Positions 6,073 to 13,827 of a stretch of 21,752 bases of DNA are shown here, piece after piece. This DNA is from a virus. Positions within the stretch are counted from its first letter, which is position 1. Each line of letters starts with the position of its first letter. The position numbers were made by a program, and so were the translations under genes. Where the stretch lies: positions 1-21,752 of IMG/VR virus record IMGVR_UViG_3300046001_000790; one strand, written 5' to 3'. The notes beneath the pieces are model-generated. The model worked only from the letters and a program-made list of their open reading frames with translations. It searched no databases and was not told the origin of the DNA.

Positions 6073-8097
6073 ATGACAACTAGAAAATACTCATCTCGCT
6101 CACAGCAAACAACATTATCTTCACCTATTACGGATGCAGATTTAACAATGACAGTCGGTTCTGCAGCATCCCTACTTGTTTCCACAGTTCCTAGCGGTCA
6201 AACATTTACTATAGTCATTGACCCTGATACAGCACTTGAAGAAATTGTAGATGTCACCAACTGGTCATCTGGCAATACTTTAACAATTGCTCGAGGTATT
6301 GATGGCTCTAGCGCAGTAAGTCACTCTGCTGGCGCGGTAGTTCGTCACATGGCTATTGGTCGCGACTATCGTGAAGCCAATACACATATTGAGAATACTA
6401 CAACTGCTCATGGTCTAACTATCGCAGATGTCATTACAACTACAAATACAAAGACTCTTACTAATAAGACTTTAACTAGCCCAACCATTACTGGAACAGG
6501 TGCTATCGCTGGTACATTTACAGGAAACCTTACAGGTAACGTAACTGGTAACGTATCAGGAACTTCTGGCTCTACTACAGGTAATGCTGCTACAGCAACC
6601 GCCTTGGCTACTGGTCGTACATTCCAACTTACTGGAGATGTAGAAGCAAGCGGAGTTACCTTTGATGGTACTGGCAATGTAAGCCTAACAACTGTTATTG
6701 GTACTGGCGCTATCGTCAACGCAGATATTAATGCTTCTGCAGCAATTGATAAGACTAAGATTTCAGGTACAGCAATTACTGCTGCTGATTCAGGAACGGT
6801 TACATCTGCAATGATTGCCAATGGTGCAATCGTAGATGCTGACGTTAATGCCTCTGCTGCTATTGCTAAGACTAAGTTAAACCTTGGTGGAACTATTACT
6901 TCTGCTGACTTGGTTGACGGAACTATTGTAGCCACAGACATTGCAGATGGAACTATTACTGCAGCCAAGATGGTTACTGACCCATATGCCCGTGCTAACC
7001 ATACTGGTACACAGGCTGCATCTACTATCTCAGACTTTGATACACAGGTACGCACATCTCGTTTAGACCAGATGGCTGCACCTACTGGCTCACTGTCAAT
7101 GAACACGCAGAAGATTACAAATGTAGTTGACCCAACATCAGCACAGGATGCCTCAACTAAGGCATACGTTGATGCTCAGGTAAATGCCCTTGTAGATGGT
7201 GCTCCTGGCACACTTAATACTCTTAACGAAATTGCTACTGCAATCTCTGCTGGTGGTTCATTTGAATCTACAGTAGTACTCAAGTCAGGTTCTACCATGA
7301 CTGGTGCTCTTACCCTTTCAGGTGCTCCTACAGTAGACTTACACGCCGCTACAAAGGCGTATGTAGATACTGTGGCAGGTTCTGCTACTGCTGCTGCAGC
7401 AAGCGCTTCTGCTGCTGCAACAACTTACGACAACTTTGATGACCGCTACTTAGGTGCCAAGTCATCTGCTCCATCTGTAGATAATGATGGCAATGCTTTG
7501 ATGACTGGTGCTCTTTACTGGAACTCAGTATCTGCAACTATGTTCGCTTGGACAGGTTCTGCTTGGGGTTCAATTTCTTCAACTGCAGACATCTATCGCT
7601 ACCGCTACACAGCATCAGGTGGAGAAACATCTGAGTCAGGTCCTGATGATAATGGATTAACTCTTTCCTATATTGTAGGAAAGGAACAAGTATATCTCAA
7701 TGGTGTACTTCTAGTTCGCTCAACAGATTATGTAGCAACTAATGGAACAAGCATCTCATCTCTTGCAGCATTAACTGCTGGTGACATTCTTGAGATTATT
7801 ACCTTTACAGCCTTTGACCTAGTAAATGTAATTAGCCCTACGGTTATTGATGCTAAGGGTGATTTAATTGCAGGTGTATCTGCTGATACGATTGGTAGAC
7901 TAGCAATTGGTTCTAACGGACAATACCTGCAGGCTAACTCAGGAACTAGCACTGGTCTTCAATGGGCAACAGTAGATGCTTTACCATCTCAGACAAGCAA
8001 TGCAGGAAAGTATCTAACAACAGACGGAACCTCAGCATCCTGGGCAACCGTAACAACCGACCCAACAGCCGACATCTTTATGATGATGGGCGCCTAA
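6073..8097 (+). CDS. Tail fibre protein, 674 aa
   Basis: A long, Thr/Ser/Ala/Gly-rich fibre. It opens with a beta docking unit (about residues 13-95, RGIDGSSAVSHSAGAVV). Next come shaft repeats: TNKTLTSPTITGTG (about 131-144), GNLTGNVTGNVSG (about 151-163), two copies of a DADVNASAAI-type unit, and two KAYVD units (about 363 and 424). A segment common in phage fibres follows (YLGAKSSAPSVDNDGNALM, about 456-474). A C-terminal block (PTVIDAKGDLIAG to the GLQWAT segment, about 590-637) is shared with the protein at 10189-10965. Fibres of this type form trimers on the tail and bind the host. Start ATG 6073 is 8 bases after the previous stop, with AGGTAG upstream. Confidence 0.85.
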   Translation: MTTRKYSSRSQQTTLSSPITDADLTMTVGSAASLLVSTVPSGQTFTIVIDPDTALEEIVDVTNWSSGNTLTIARGIDGSSAVSHSAGAVVRHMAIGRDYREANTHIENTTTAHGLTIADVITTTNTKTLTNKTLTSPTITGTGAIAGTFTGNLTGNVTGNVSGTSGSTTGNAATATALATGRTFQLTGDVEASGVTFDGTGNVSLTTVIGTGAIVNADINASAAIDKTKISGTAITAADSGTVTSAMIANGAIVDADVNASAAIAKTKLNLGGTITSADLVDGTIVATDIADGTITAAKMVTDPYARANHTGTQAASTISDFDTQVRTSRLDQMAAPTGSLSMNTQKITNVVDPTSAQDASTKAYVDAQVNALVDGAPGTLNTLNEIATAISAGGSFESTVVLKSGSTMTGALTLSGAPTVDLHAATKAYVDTVAGSATAAAASASAAATTYDNFDDRYLGAKSSAPSVDNDGNALMTGALYWNSVSATMFAWTGSAWGSISSTADIYRYRYTASGGETSESGPDDNGLTLSYIVGKEQVYLNGVLLVRSTDYVATNGTSISSLAALTAGDILEIITFTAFDLVNVISPTVIDAKGDLIAGVSADTIGRLAIGSNGQYLQANSGTSTGLQWATVDALPSQTSNAGKYLTTDGTSASWATVTTDPTADIFMMMGA

Positions 8098-8117
8098 GAA
8101 ACTAAGGAGAAATACAA

Positions 8118-8438
8118 ATGGCAAAGAAGGTACTTGGGCAAGTAAACCCATCCGCAACAACAGCAACAACGCTTTACACGGTTCCATCTGCAAAAAGTGC
8201 AGTTATATCAACACTTGTAGTCTGCAATCAAGCAGCAACGGCTGCTACATATCGCGTTGCGGTACGTCCTGCAGGCGCAACGCTGGCAGCAGTACACTAT
8301 ATCGCCTACGATGTTACTGTTGGTGCATCTGATAGTACTGCCCTTACACTAGGCATTACGCTAGCAACAACAGACGTTGTAACTGTATATGCCTCATCAG
8401 CAACACTTTCCTTCCACGCATACGGAGATGAAGCATAA
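8118..8438 (+). CDS. Beta-rich tail-associated protein, 106 aa
   Basis: A 106-residue protein with AAGGAG (8104-8109) before the ATG at 8118. It has almost no charged residues and reads as alternating beta strands: TLYTVPSAKSAVISTLVVCN, then YRVAVRPAGATLAAVHYIAY, then a closing TLSFHAYGDEA. I recognise this as a small beta-sandwich type often found beside tail fibre genes in actinobacterial and aquatic phages. It may cap or decorate the fibre. The stop overlaps the start of the next gene (TAATG). Confidence 0.65.
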   Translation: MAKKVLGQVNPSATTATTLYTVPSAKSAVISTLVVCNQAATAATYRVAVRPAGATLAAVHYIAYDVTVGASDSTALTLGITLATTDVVTVYASSATLSFHAYGDEA

Positions 8439-8956
8439 TGGCAGTTAATTCCTTTGCAAATATTGATTACACTATTGCTGTTCCTAGTAGTGAAATGACT
8501 TTACTTAGCACTACAACAATGTCGGGTTCTGCAAATATTGAAGTTACTTCAATCAACCAGACTTATAGAGATTTATTTGTTGAAGTTTATAATATGACTT
8601 GGGGCACTGGTAACGCTCAAATTTACATAGACATAAACTCAGATATTTTTGGTAGCAGTGCAAACTGGATATCAAATACAACAGTCGGACTTGTTCAAAC
8701 AAATGCCGTTACTTTATCAGGCGGCAATATTACAAATAACACAGGCAATTATTACGGCATGACGATTAACGGTTATTCATCTACAGCGGCTTACAAGAGT
8801 TTTAACTGGTCAGGTGGTTCTTATTACACAACAGTTTATGCCATGCAAGGCGCAGGAGTTTATATGGCAACGGCAGCAATTACCAGTATCAAAATTCGTA
8901 ATAACGGTCCATATAGTTTTACTGGTGGAACAATGAGAATATGGGGAATCAAATAA
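8438..8956 (+). CDS. Tail tip / receptor-binding protein A
   Basis: A 172-residue, Asn/Thr/Ser/Tyr-rich, beta-strand-dominated protein. From residue 20 it carries the signature MTLLSTTTMSGSANIEVTS, then INQTYRDLFVEVYN, and it ends GGTMRIWGIK. The same order (MTLLSTTTLTGS, INQSYKNLYIIIQN, end GTVLLYGVN) makes up the C-terminal half of the protein at 10189-10965, so the two are paralogous tips. Such jelly-roll-like ends are typical receptor-binding heads. It lacks the fibre-like N-terminal piece of its paralogue and may attach to the fibre by another route. One-base overlaps join it to genes on both sides. Confidence 0.65.
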   Translation: MAVNSFANIDYTIAVPSSEMTLLSTTTMSGSANIEVTSINQTYRDLFVEVYNMTWGTGNAQIYIDINSDIFGSSANWISNTTVGLVQTNAVTLSGGNITNNTGNYYGMTINGYSSTAAYKSFNWSGGSYYTTVYAMQGAGVYMATAAITSIKIRNNGPYSFTGGTMRIWGIK

Positions 8957-9174
8957 TGTCTAAAGAAACAAGACCAACTATCCTTATTCATAACATGGAA
9001 ACAAATGAGCAAGAGATTCGTGAAATGAATGACGAGGAATTTGCTGCATACGAAGCAGACCAAGCAGCACAAGCGACACAGGCTGCAGTAGAAGCAGCCA
9101 AGGCTGCCGAGAAGGAAGCATTACTTGCTCGTCTTGGCATTACTGCTGACGAAGCAAAACTACTTCTTGGATAA
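8956..9174 (+). CDS. Small coiled-coil protein A, probable fibre assembly chaperone
   Basis: A 72-residue protein starting at the ATG at 8956, which overlaps the previous stop; an ATG 15 bases earlier in the same frame is inside the tip gene and was rejected. The first part resembles the N-terminal beta hairpin of tail-fibre assembly proteins (RPTILIHNMETNEQEIREMN). The second is an Ala/Glu/Lys helix ending in AEKEALLARLGITADEAKLL. The helix-plus-LGITADEA ending is common in proteins encoded right after fibre tips. It is a close paralogue of 10967-11188. A chaperone role for tip A is inference from position and form. Confidence 0.6.
   Translation: MSKETRPTILIHNMETNEQEIREMNDEEFAAYEADQAAQATQAAVEAAKAAEKEALLARLGITADEAKLLLG
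9090..9164 (+). repeat. Direct repeat copy 1 (3' end of coiled-coil gene A)
   Basis: Bases 9090-9120 are identical to 11104-11134 (31 bases), and 9136-9164 are identical to 11150-11178 (29 bases). The 15 bases between differ at synonymous positions only. The repeat lies about 2 kb from its partner and could support homologous recombination that deletes or swaps the intervening tip genes. Confidence 0.85.
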
Positions 9175-9208
9175 TAATTTAACAACTAATCTAAAAGGAT
9201 AACACTCA

Positions 9209-10108
9209 ATGGCAATTAAGAGATTTACTAAATCATCCATTAAAGATAGTAAAGGGTCTCAATCACTACTTGCAGGAAATCGTCCTTTATTTAATGTTGA
9301 ATACTTAGTAGTTGCTGGTGGTGGAGGCGGCGCTGGTCGTTACGGCGGTGGAGGCGGTGCTGGTGGTTTTAGAACTGGTTCTGGTTTTGGTGTAAGTCCA
9401 AGTACTTCATATACAGTAACTGTTGGTACTGGCGGAGTGGGAAGAATAGATGCTGGTGGTGATTCTCTTGAAGGCGAAAGTGGGACCAACTCTGTTTTCT
9501 CTACAATAACTTCAACTGGTGGCGGTGGTGGTGGCGGAGCAGGATATAACACAAGAGACACATCGGCTGGACTCCCTGGTGGTTCTGGCGGAGGTGCCTG
9601 TGGTGGTACATCTATAGGTAGTGGTAATACACCAGCAACTTCTCCCTCACAAGGAAACAATGGTGGTACAGGTGGCGGTGCACCCGATTACTACGGCGGA
9701 GGTGGCGGAGGTGCTTCATCCGTTGGTGGAAATAGCAGTACCCGTGCTGGAGCAGGTGGAAGTGGAACTGCAAGTTCTATAACTGGCACATCAGTCACTT
9801 ATGCAGGTGGTGGTGGTGGTGGTTCATTCACTGGCACTGGCGGTCTTGCTGGTTCAGGTGGCGGTGGAGCAGGTAGCGGTGGCGTAAACAATGGCATTGC
9901 TGGAACAGCAAATACTGGTGGTGGCGGTGGCGGAGGTGGTCAAGCCCGAAGTGGTGGTAATGGCGGTTCAGGTATTGTAATTATTAAATATCCCGATACA
10001 CGTACAATCACTATTGGTGCAGGTTTAACTGGAACTACAGCAGCACCTTCTGGTGGATTTAAAGTTACTTCAATTACAGCAGGTAGTGGAAATGTGAGTT
10101 GGGCATAA
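9209..10108 (+). CDS. Glycine-rich tail adhesin
   Basis: A 299-residue protein. About 40 N-terminal residues end in VEYLVVAGGGGGAG, the typical entry to the phage glycine-rich domain. Roughly 200 residues follow that are mostly Gly with Ser, Thr and Ala, including runs of five to seven glycines. It closes with GNGGSGIVIIKYPDTRTI and a short beta-like tail. The domain resembles polyglycine-II helix bundles known from adhesins such as Salmonella phage S16 gp38, whose loops between helices bind the receptor. The ribosome-binding region AAAAGGATAAC precedes both this gene and the one at 10189. It is probably an alternative or additional receptor-binding tip. Confidence 0.75.
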   Translation: MAIKRFTKSSIKDSKGSQSLLAGNRPLFNVEYLVVAGGGGGAGRYGGGGGAGGFRTGSGFGVSPSTSYTVTVGTGGVGRIDAGGDSLEGESGTNSVFSTITSTGGGGGGGAGYNTRDTSAGLPGGSGGGACGGTSIGSGNTPATSPSQGNNGGTGGGAPDYYGGGGGGASSVGGNSSTRAGAGGSGTASSITGTSVTYAGGGGGGSFTGTGGLAGSGGGGAGSGGVNNGIAGTANTGGGGGGGGQARSGGNGGSGIVIIKYPDTRTITIGAGLTGTTAAPSGGFKVTSITAGSGNVSWA

Positions 10109-10146
10109 TGACACATTACGCATTTCTATATGATAGTAATTCATAA
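10108..10146 (+). pseudogene. 12-codon remnant, possibly of a tail accessory gene
   Basis: An ATG coupled to the previous stop (TAATG at 10106-10110) opens a 12-codon frame, MTHYAFLYDSNS, closed by TAA at 10144-10146. The first eight residues resemble the start of small aquatic-phage proteins encoded next to fibre genes that begin like MTHYAFLDENN, as I remember them. A truncated remnant is therefore plausible. It may equally be chance. Confidence 0.3.
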
Positions 10147-10188
10147 CCCAGTTAAATATATTTTTAAATCACAAGAAAAGGATAACTA

Positions 10189-10965
10189 ATGAGTAAAGCC
10201 CGTGACCTAGCAAACGCAGGTACAGCCCTAACTACCGTATCAGCAACAGAGTTAGGCTACTTAGATGGCGTAACTTCTGCTGTTCAGACACAGATTGACA
10301 GTAAAATTACTGGTTCATCTGCAATTGCACCTACCATTGTAGATGCTAAAGGTGACATCATTGCTGCTACTGCAGCAGATACAGTTGCTCGTCTTGCTGT
10401 AGGTAGTAATGACCAAGTACTTACTGCTGACTCATCTACTGCTACTGGATTAAAGTGGGCTACACCTGTATCAGGCTCAATGACTTTGCTTAGCACTACC
10501 ACGCTAACAGGTTCAAGCGTTACAATTTCAAGTATTAACCAAAGTTACAAAAATTTATACATAATTATTCAAAATGCAACTATAACTTCATCTGGCTATT
10601 ATATTCAGATGCGTTTTAATGGTATTACTAGCGCAAATTATTTAACAGTTGCTGGTACTTCTTGGGGCGGCAGCGGAACTGCTTTTAGTTCCTCATCTAT
10701 TGGATTGGGCTCAAATTATACAAATCAAAGTCCAACTAGCAATAAATATCTTCAAGCAATTACAATTCCTTCTTATAGTAATTCTACAACTTGGAAATTT
10801 GCTGAAAGCACCTTAATGGCAACAGATGCAACGTCATCAACTAGTTTAAGTTATGAAATGAATATAGGTTTTACAAATTTAACAACAGCAATAAGTTCTT
10901 TAACATTTATAGCAGCGGCAGGAACTTTCAGCAGCGGCACAGTCCTACTTTATGGAGTGAACTAA
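10189..10965 (+). CDS. Tail fibre / receptor-binding protein B
   Basis: A 258-residue protein in three blocks. Residues 1-42 are a fibre-type N-terminus (MSKARDLANAGTALTTVSAT, then ELGYLDGVTSAVQTQIDSKI) often seen in aquatic phage fibres. Residues about 47-92 repeat a block of the long fibre (PTIVDAKGDIIAATAADTVA to GLKWAT; compare 6073-8097). Residues about 97-258 are a tip paralogous to 8438-8956 (MTLLSTTTLTGS, INQSYKNLYIIIQN, end VLLYGVN). It looks like a short fibre with its own receptor-binding head. The RBS region is AAAAGGATAAC (about 10177-10187). The tip half is AT-richer in its codons than the rest, which may mark a separately acquired module. Confidence 0.75.
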   Translation: MSKARDLANAGTALTTVSATELGYLDGVTSAVQTQIDSKITGSSAIAPTIVDAKGDIIAATAADTVARLAVGSNDQVLTADSSTATGLKWATPVSGSMTLLSTTTLTGSSVTISSINQSYKNLYIIIQNATITSSGYYIQMRFNGITSANYLTVAGTSWGGSGTAFSSSSIGLGSNYTNQSPTSNKYLQAITIPSYSNSTTWKFAESTLMATDATSSTSLSYEMNIGFTNLTTAISSLTFIAAAGTFSSGTVLLYGVN

Positions 10966-10966
10966 T

Positions 10967-11188
10967 ATGGCTAAAACATCAACTCGTCCAACAGTAAGAA
11001 TTCACGACATTGAAACTAATGAAGTAATTGACCGCGAAATGAATGACGCGGAATTTACGCAATACCAAGCAGACCAAGCAGCATCAGCAGAACTTGCTGC
11101 AGCAGAAGCAGCCAAGGCTGCCGAGAAGGAAGCACTACTAGCAAGACTAGGCATTACTGCTGACGAAGCAAAACTACTGCTCGGCTAA
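10967..11188 (+). CDS. Small coiled-coil protein B, probable fibre assembly chaperone
   Basis: A 73-residue paralogue of the protein at 8956-9174. Both have RPT-x-x-IH-x-x-ETNE at the N-terminus, REMND in the middle, an Ala-rich helix, and identical last 23 residues up to LLLG. It follows tip B after a single base, and GGAGTGA (10954-10960) is its ribosome-binding site. The copy-by-copy pairing of tip and small protein suggests each serves its own tip. The role is inference. Confidence 0.6.
   Translation: MAKTSTRPTVRIHDIETNEVIDREMNDAEFTQYQADQAASAELAAAEAAKAAEKEALLARLGITADEAKLLLG
11104..11178 (+). repeat. Direct repeat copy 2 (3' end of coiled-coil gene B)
   Basis: Partner of 9090-9164: bases 11104-11134 and 11150-11178 are identical to the first copy. 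The tip genes upstream of the two copies are much more diverged than these repeats, so the repeat may be kept similar by gene conversion or strong constraint. Confidence 0.85.
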
Positions 11189-11277
11189 TGTGTAAAGACT
11201 GCGGTAACTGCACTAAAGAACACAACTACGATGCACTAGCAGAAGTAGATTTTGTAGAAGCAAGCGTATTTAATTAA
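11188..11277 (+). CDS. Cys-cluster microprotein, 29 aa
   Basis: The ATG at 11188 overlaps the previous stop (TAATG) and the frame closes with TAA at 11275-11277. The product starts MCKDCGNCTKEHNY: three cysteines in CxDCxxC spacing plus a nearby His, enough to bind a metal ion. The last half is acidic and hydrophobic. The tight coupling and the filling of the whole gap before the next ribosome-binding site support a real gene. A second CxDCxxC frame occurs at 13711. No family recognised. Confidence 0.5.
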   Translation: MCKDCGNCTKEHNYDALAEVDFVEASVFN

Positions 11278-11285
11278 GGAGTAAC

Positions 11286-13517
11286 GTGGCTGGTCGTGAT
11301 ATTACCGAAGGTCGTGGAGATGCACTTGGCAACGCACGTTCTATTGCTGTCGATGTTGGCATTGTTGCAACATCTTCTATTTGGCAGAATACATCAGAGG
11401 CATATGATGTAGCAGTTGGTGGCTTGCCATTCCTATATGCTATCAATGATGCACGACCATACCTACGTCAGACCGCTCCTTACAAGAAGGACCAGTTTGA
11501 CAATGGCACAGAACCAGGAGAGCAATCTCTAACTGGTTGGTGGATTCGTTCACAGATGTCATTCCACTCTGGTACAGGCATTAACTTCTTTGACCCTGCA
11601 ACTACTGATGACAATGGTCATTATCGTTTCAGGGACTCAAAAGGTGTAAATGTGTGGACTAAGGGAGAAGTTAACTTACTTAAGTCCTGCTCCGCTGGAC
11701 ATATCACTACTGGAGCACTACGCTCTACTGGTCGTAGATTCCAAGAAGTACGTTCTATTGAATGGAACGGAACTAAAGGTGTGCTAGTTCACGATGAGTA
11801 TGACGTAGATAAGATTGATGCTACTGGTGCAGAAACACACTTCATTAACTACAATGCTGGAACCGACGCACCAGTCTATGGTATCTGCGATGACGGAACT
11901 ACGGCATACTGGATTACAAATACTACCACTAAAAAGACAGTATACAAGAAGGCTCTTACTTTAGATTATACCACATCAGGAACACCAATGTTTGATGAGA
12001 TTGGCCCAATCTCTAATGCTATTATGGAATACGTTAAAGAACGTATCGTAATGTGCGCAGACAATAAAGTCTATGAGTTTGCTAGTTCAGCAAGTGCCAT
12101 GCCTACAGCAGTATACACACACCCATCTGCCAACTATGTATATACATCTATCACAGCATCTGGTCCTGCAATCTATATTGCTGGATTCAATGGGATTCAA
12201 TCAACAATCCAGAAGTTTACATTAGGTAGCAATGGACTAATGCCAACACTTTCAGCAGCCGTTGTGGCAGCAGAACTACCTGTTGGTGAAATTGTCCACA
12301 AGATTTATCACTATCTTGGACTTATGATGATTGGAACTAACAAGGGTGTCCGTGTGGCTGAGGTATCAGACCAAGACGGCTCCCTCAAGTATGGTCCACT
12401 TATTGTGGAAACCACTCAACCTTGCTACGATTTTGCTGCACGTGACCACTTCGTATGGTGTGCAACGTCTGTGGCTGGTGAGCCAGGAGTTGTTCGTATC
12501 GACCTCAGCAATGAACTAGAACCACTTCGCTTTGCTTACGCAAATGATATTTATTATCCAGGAGTAACAGGTCGCCACACAACGGCCTGTGCATTCATTG
12601 ATGGTACAGAACAGTTAGCCTTTACATCACAGGGTCTAACCAAGGGTACATTAGTAGTCAATAAGGCAAAGACATCTGGCGTAGTAACCCTTACAACATC
12701 TACAGCACACGGCTTAGCGGTGGGCAATATTATCTGGGTTGAAGGCGTTGATACAGTATCTGGCTCTGTGTTTAATAGCACAACAGGAACCTTTACGGTT
12801 GCATCAGTCCCGAGCACAACAACATTTACCTATGCACTTGCTGGTGCTGATGTGGCATCTACTGCTGTGTCAAGCGCTACTGCACGTGTCCAATCCCCTG
12901 GCGCTATCTATATTGAGTCAGCAACCCAACTAATATCAAGTGGATACCTCACAACAGGTGCCATTCGCTATGGAACTCTTGAGCCTAAGAACTTCAAGAA
13001 ACTACTTGGTCGTGGAGACTTTACATACGGTTCCCTGTCATTAGAGACAGTGGACAAAGACGGCGTAGAGTATGACCATATCACCTATGAGGCTGGCGTT
13101 AGCCCTGTTGAAGTAACAACAAGTAAGCCAGACACAGCCCAGGAATATGTATCTTACAAGTTCTTATTTAATCGCCATAGTTCTGATGATGCTAAAGGTC
13201 CAATCTTCAAGGGTTATCAGGCTAAGGCTACAATTGCAACACCACGTCAACGTGTTATGCGTTTCCCAGTATTCTGTTTTGACGTAGAAACAGACCGCTA
13301 CAATGCGGTTATTGGTTACACAGGAAGAGCGCTTGAACGTCTACTAGAACTTGAGCGTTTAGAAGAAAATGGCGATGTCGTTACATGGCAGGACCTGACT
13401 ACTGGCGAATCTCGTCAGGTAGTGATAGAGCAAGTTACATTCAGCCGTTCAACTCCACCAGATAAGACCTTTGATGGTTTTGGTGGAACAATTGAAATTA
13501 CCGTAAGGACCGTATAA
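11286..13517 (+). CDS. Large beta-propeller-like tail protein, 743 aa
   Basis: Starts at GTG 11286 with AAGGAG (11276-11281) 4 bases upstream. Residues about 150-440 consist of repeated short beta blades with Tyr/Trp and Gly turns (for example VYGICDDGTTAYWITN, YHYLGLMMIGTNKGV, and FAARDHFVWCAT), as in a beta-propeller. An inserted domain at about 455-525 has the STAHGLAVGNIIWVEGV pattern seen in phage virion beta domains. The C-terminal 100 residues contain a helix (GRALERLLELERLEENG) and a final strand pair. In a short-tailed phage a propeller-containing protein of this size fits the tail nozzle or hub. That is inference from fold-like repeats and position before the lysis genes. Confidence 0.6.
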   Translation: MAGRDITEGRGDALGNARSIAVDVGIVATSSIWQNTSEAYDVAVGGLPFLYAINDARPYLRQTAPYKKDQFDNGTEPGEQSLTGWWIRSQMSFHSGTGINFFDPATTDDNGHYRFRDSKGVNVWTKGEVNLLKSCSAGHITTGALRSTGRRFQEVRSIEWNGTKGVLVHDEYDVDKIDATGAETHFINYNAGTDAPVYGICDDGTTAYWITNTTTKKTVYKKALTLDYTTSGTPMFDEIGPISNAIMEYVKERIVMCADNKVYEFASSASAMPTAVYTHPSANYVYTSITASGPAIYIAGFNGIQSTIQKFTLGSNGLMPTLSAAVVAAELPVGEIVHKIYHYLGLMMIGTNKGVRVAEVSDQDGSLKYGPLIVETTQPCYDFAARDHFVWCATSVAGEPGVVRIDLSNELEPLRFAYANDIYYPGVTGRHTTACAFIDGTEQLAFTSQGLTKGTLVVNKAKTSGVVTLTTSTAHGLAVGNIIWVEGVDTVSGSVFNSTTGTFTVASVPSTTTFTYALAGADVASTAVSSATARVQSPGAIYIESATQLISSGYLTTGAIRYGTLEPKNFKKLLGRGDFTYGSLSLETVDKDGVEYDHITYEAGVSPVEVTTSKPDTAQEYVSYKFLFNRHSSDDAKGPIFKGYQAKATIATPRQRVMRFPVFCFDVETDRYNAVIGYTGRALERLLELERLEENGDVVTWQDLTTGESRQVVIEQVTFSRSTPPDKTFDGFGGTIEITVRTV

Positions 13518-13714
13518 TGTCATTCGCCAATTGGGCTTCACTCGCTGTTGCCATCATCGCCATCGTCACAGCATTTGCTGGTTCAGTAAGATGGCTTGTT
13601 AAGCATTACTTATACGAGTTGAAACCTAATTCTGGCTCAAGCCTAAAAGATTCCGTCATTCGGTTAGAGGAAAAAGTAGAGATTCTCTATCAGATTATGA
13701 TACAAAAGAAATGA
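13517..13714 (+). CDS. Small membrane protein, holin-like
   Basis: 65 residues, joined to the previous gene by TAATG. One clear transmembrane segment lies at about residues 6-27 (ASLAVAIIAIVTAFAGSV), followed by a basic WLVKHYLY and a charged helix with RLEEKVEILYQIM. A short protein with one N-terminal membrane segment and a cytoplasmic coiled tail directly before the lysin fits a holin or a spanin-like accessory. A second candidate holin lies after the lysin. Confidence 0.65.
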   Translation: MSFANWASLAVAIIAIVTAFAGSVRWLVKHYLYELKPNSGSSLKDSVIRLEEKVEILYQIMIQKK

Positions 13715-13827
13715 GCGACAATGATTATTGCCAAGACTGCGACACCTGCTGCCAAGTCTGTTCTCCGACAGGCAACAGCATTGAGACCGATGAGGACGAA
13801 AGCCTCCGATGGTCTGCTCCCATCTAA
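13711..13827 (+). CDS. Overlapping Cys-rich microprotein inside the lysin 5' end (tentative)
   Basis: The ATG at 13711 overlaps the TGA of the upstream gene (ATGA), and the frame runs 38 codons to TAA at 13825-13827, in a different frame from the lysin that starts at 13721. The product contains five cysteines in CQDCDTCCQVC, followed by an acidic tail (IETDEDES). The CxDCxxC spacing matches the microprotein at 11188-11277. Shared spacing and a coupled start argue for a real gene. Against it, the ribosome-binding site is weak and the lysin frame is clearly coding here. Confidence 0.35.
   Translation: MSDNDYCQDCDTCCQVCSPTGNSIETDEDESLRWSAPI

Noticed and set aside
6408-7106. 232-codon open frame on the minus strand inside the fibre gene
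   Set aside because: It is the antisense of the repetitive Thr/Ala/Gly shaft, rich in Val/Ala/Pro, without a ribosome-binding site; the plus-strand fibre explains the region.
9340-9660. Proline-rich open frame on the minus strand
   Set aside because: It is the complement of the glycine codons in the adhesin gene (GGN reads as NCC), so the Pro-rich product is an artefact.
9310-9960. Tandem GGTGGC-type repeats suggesting a CRISPR-like or satellite array
   Set aside because: The repeats are glycine codons within one long reading frame, irregular in spacing, with no spacer structure.
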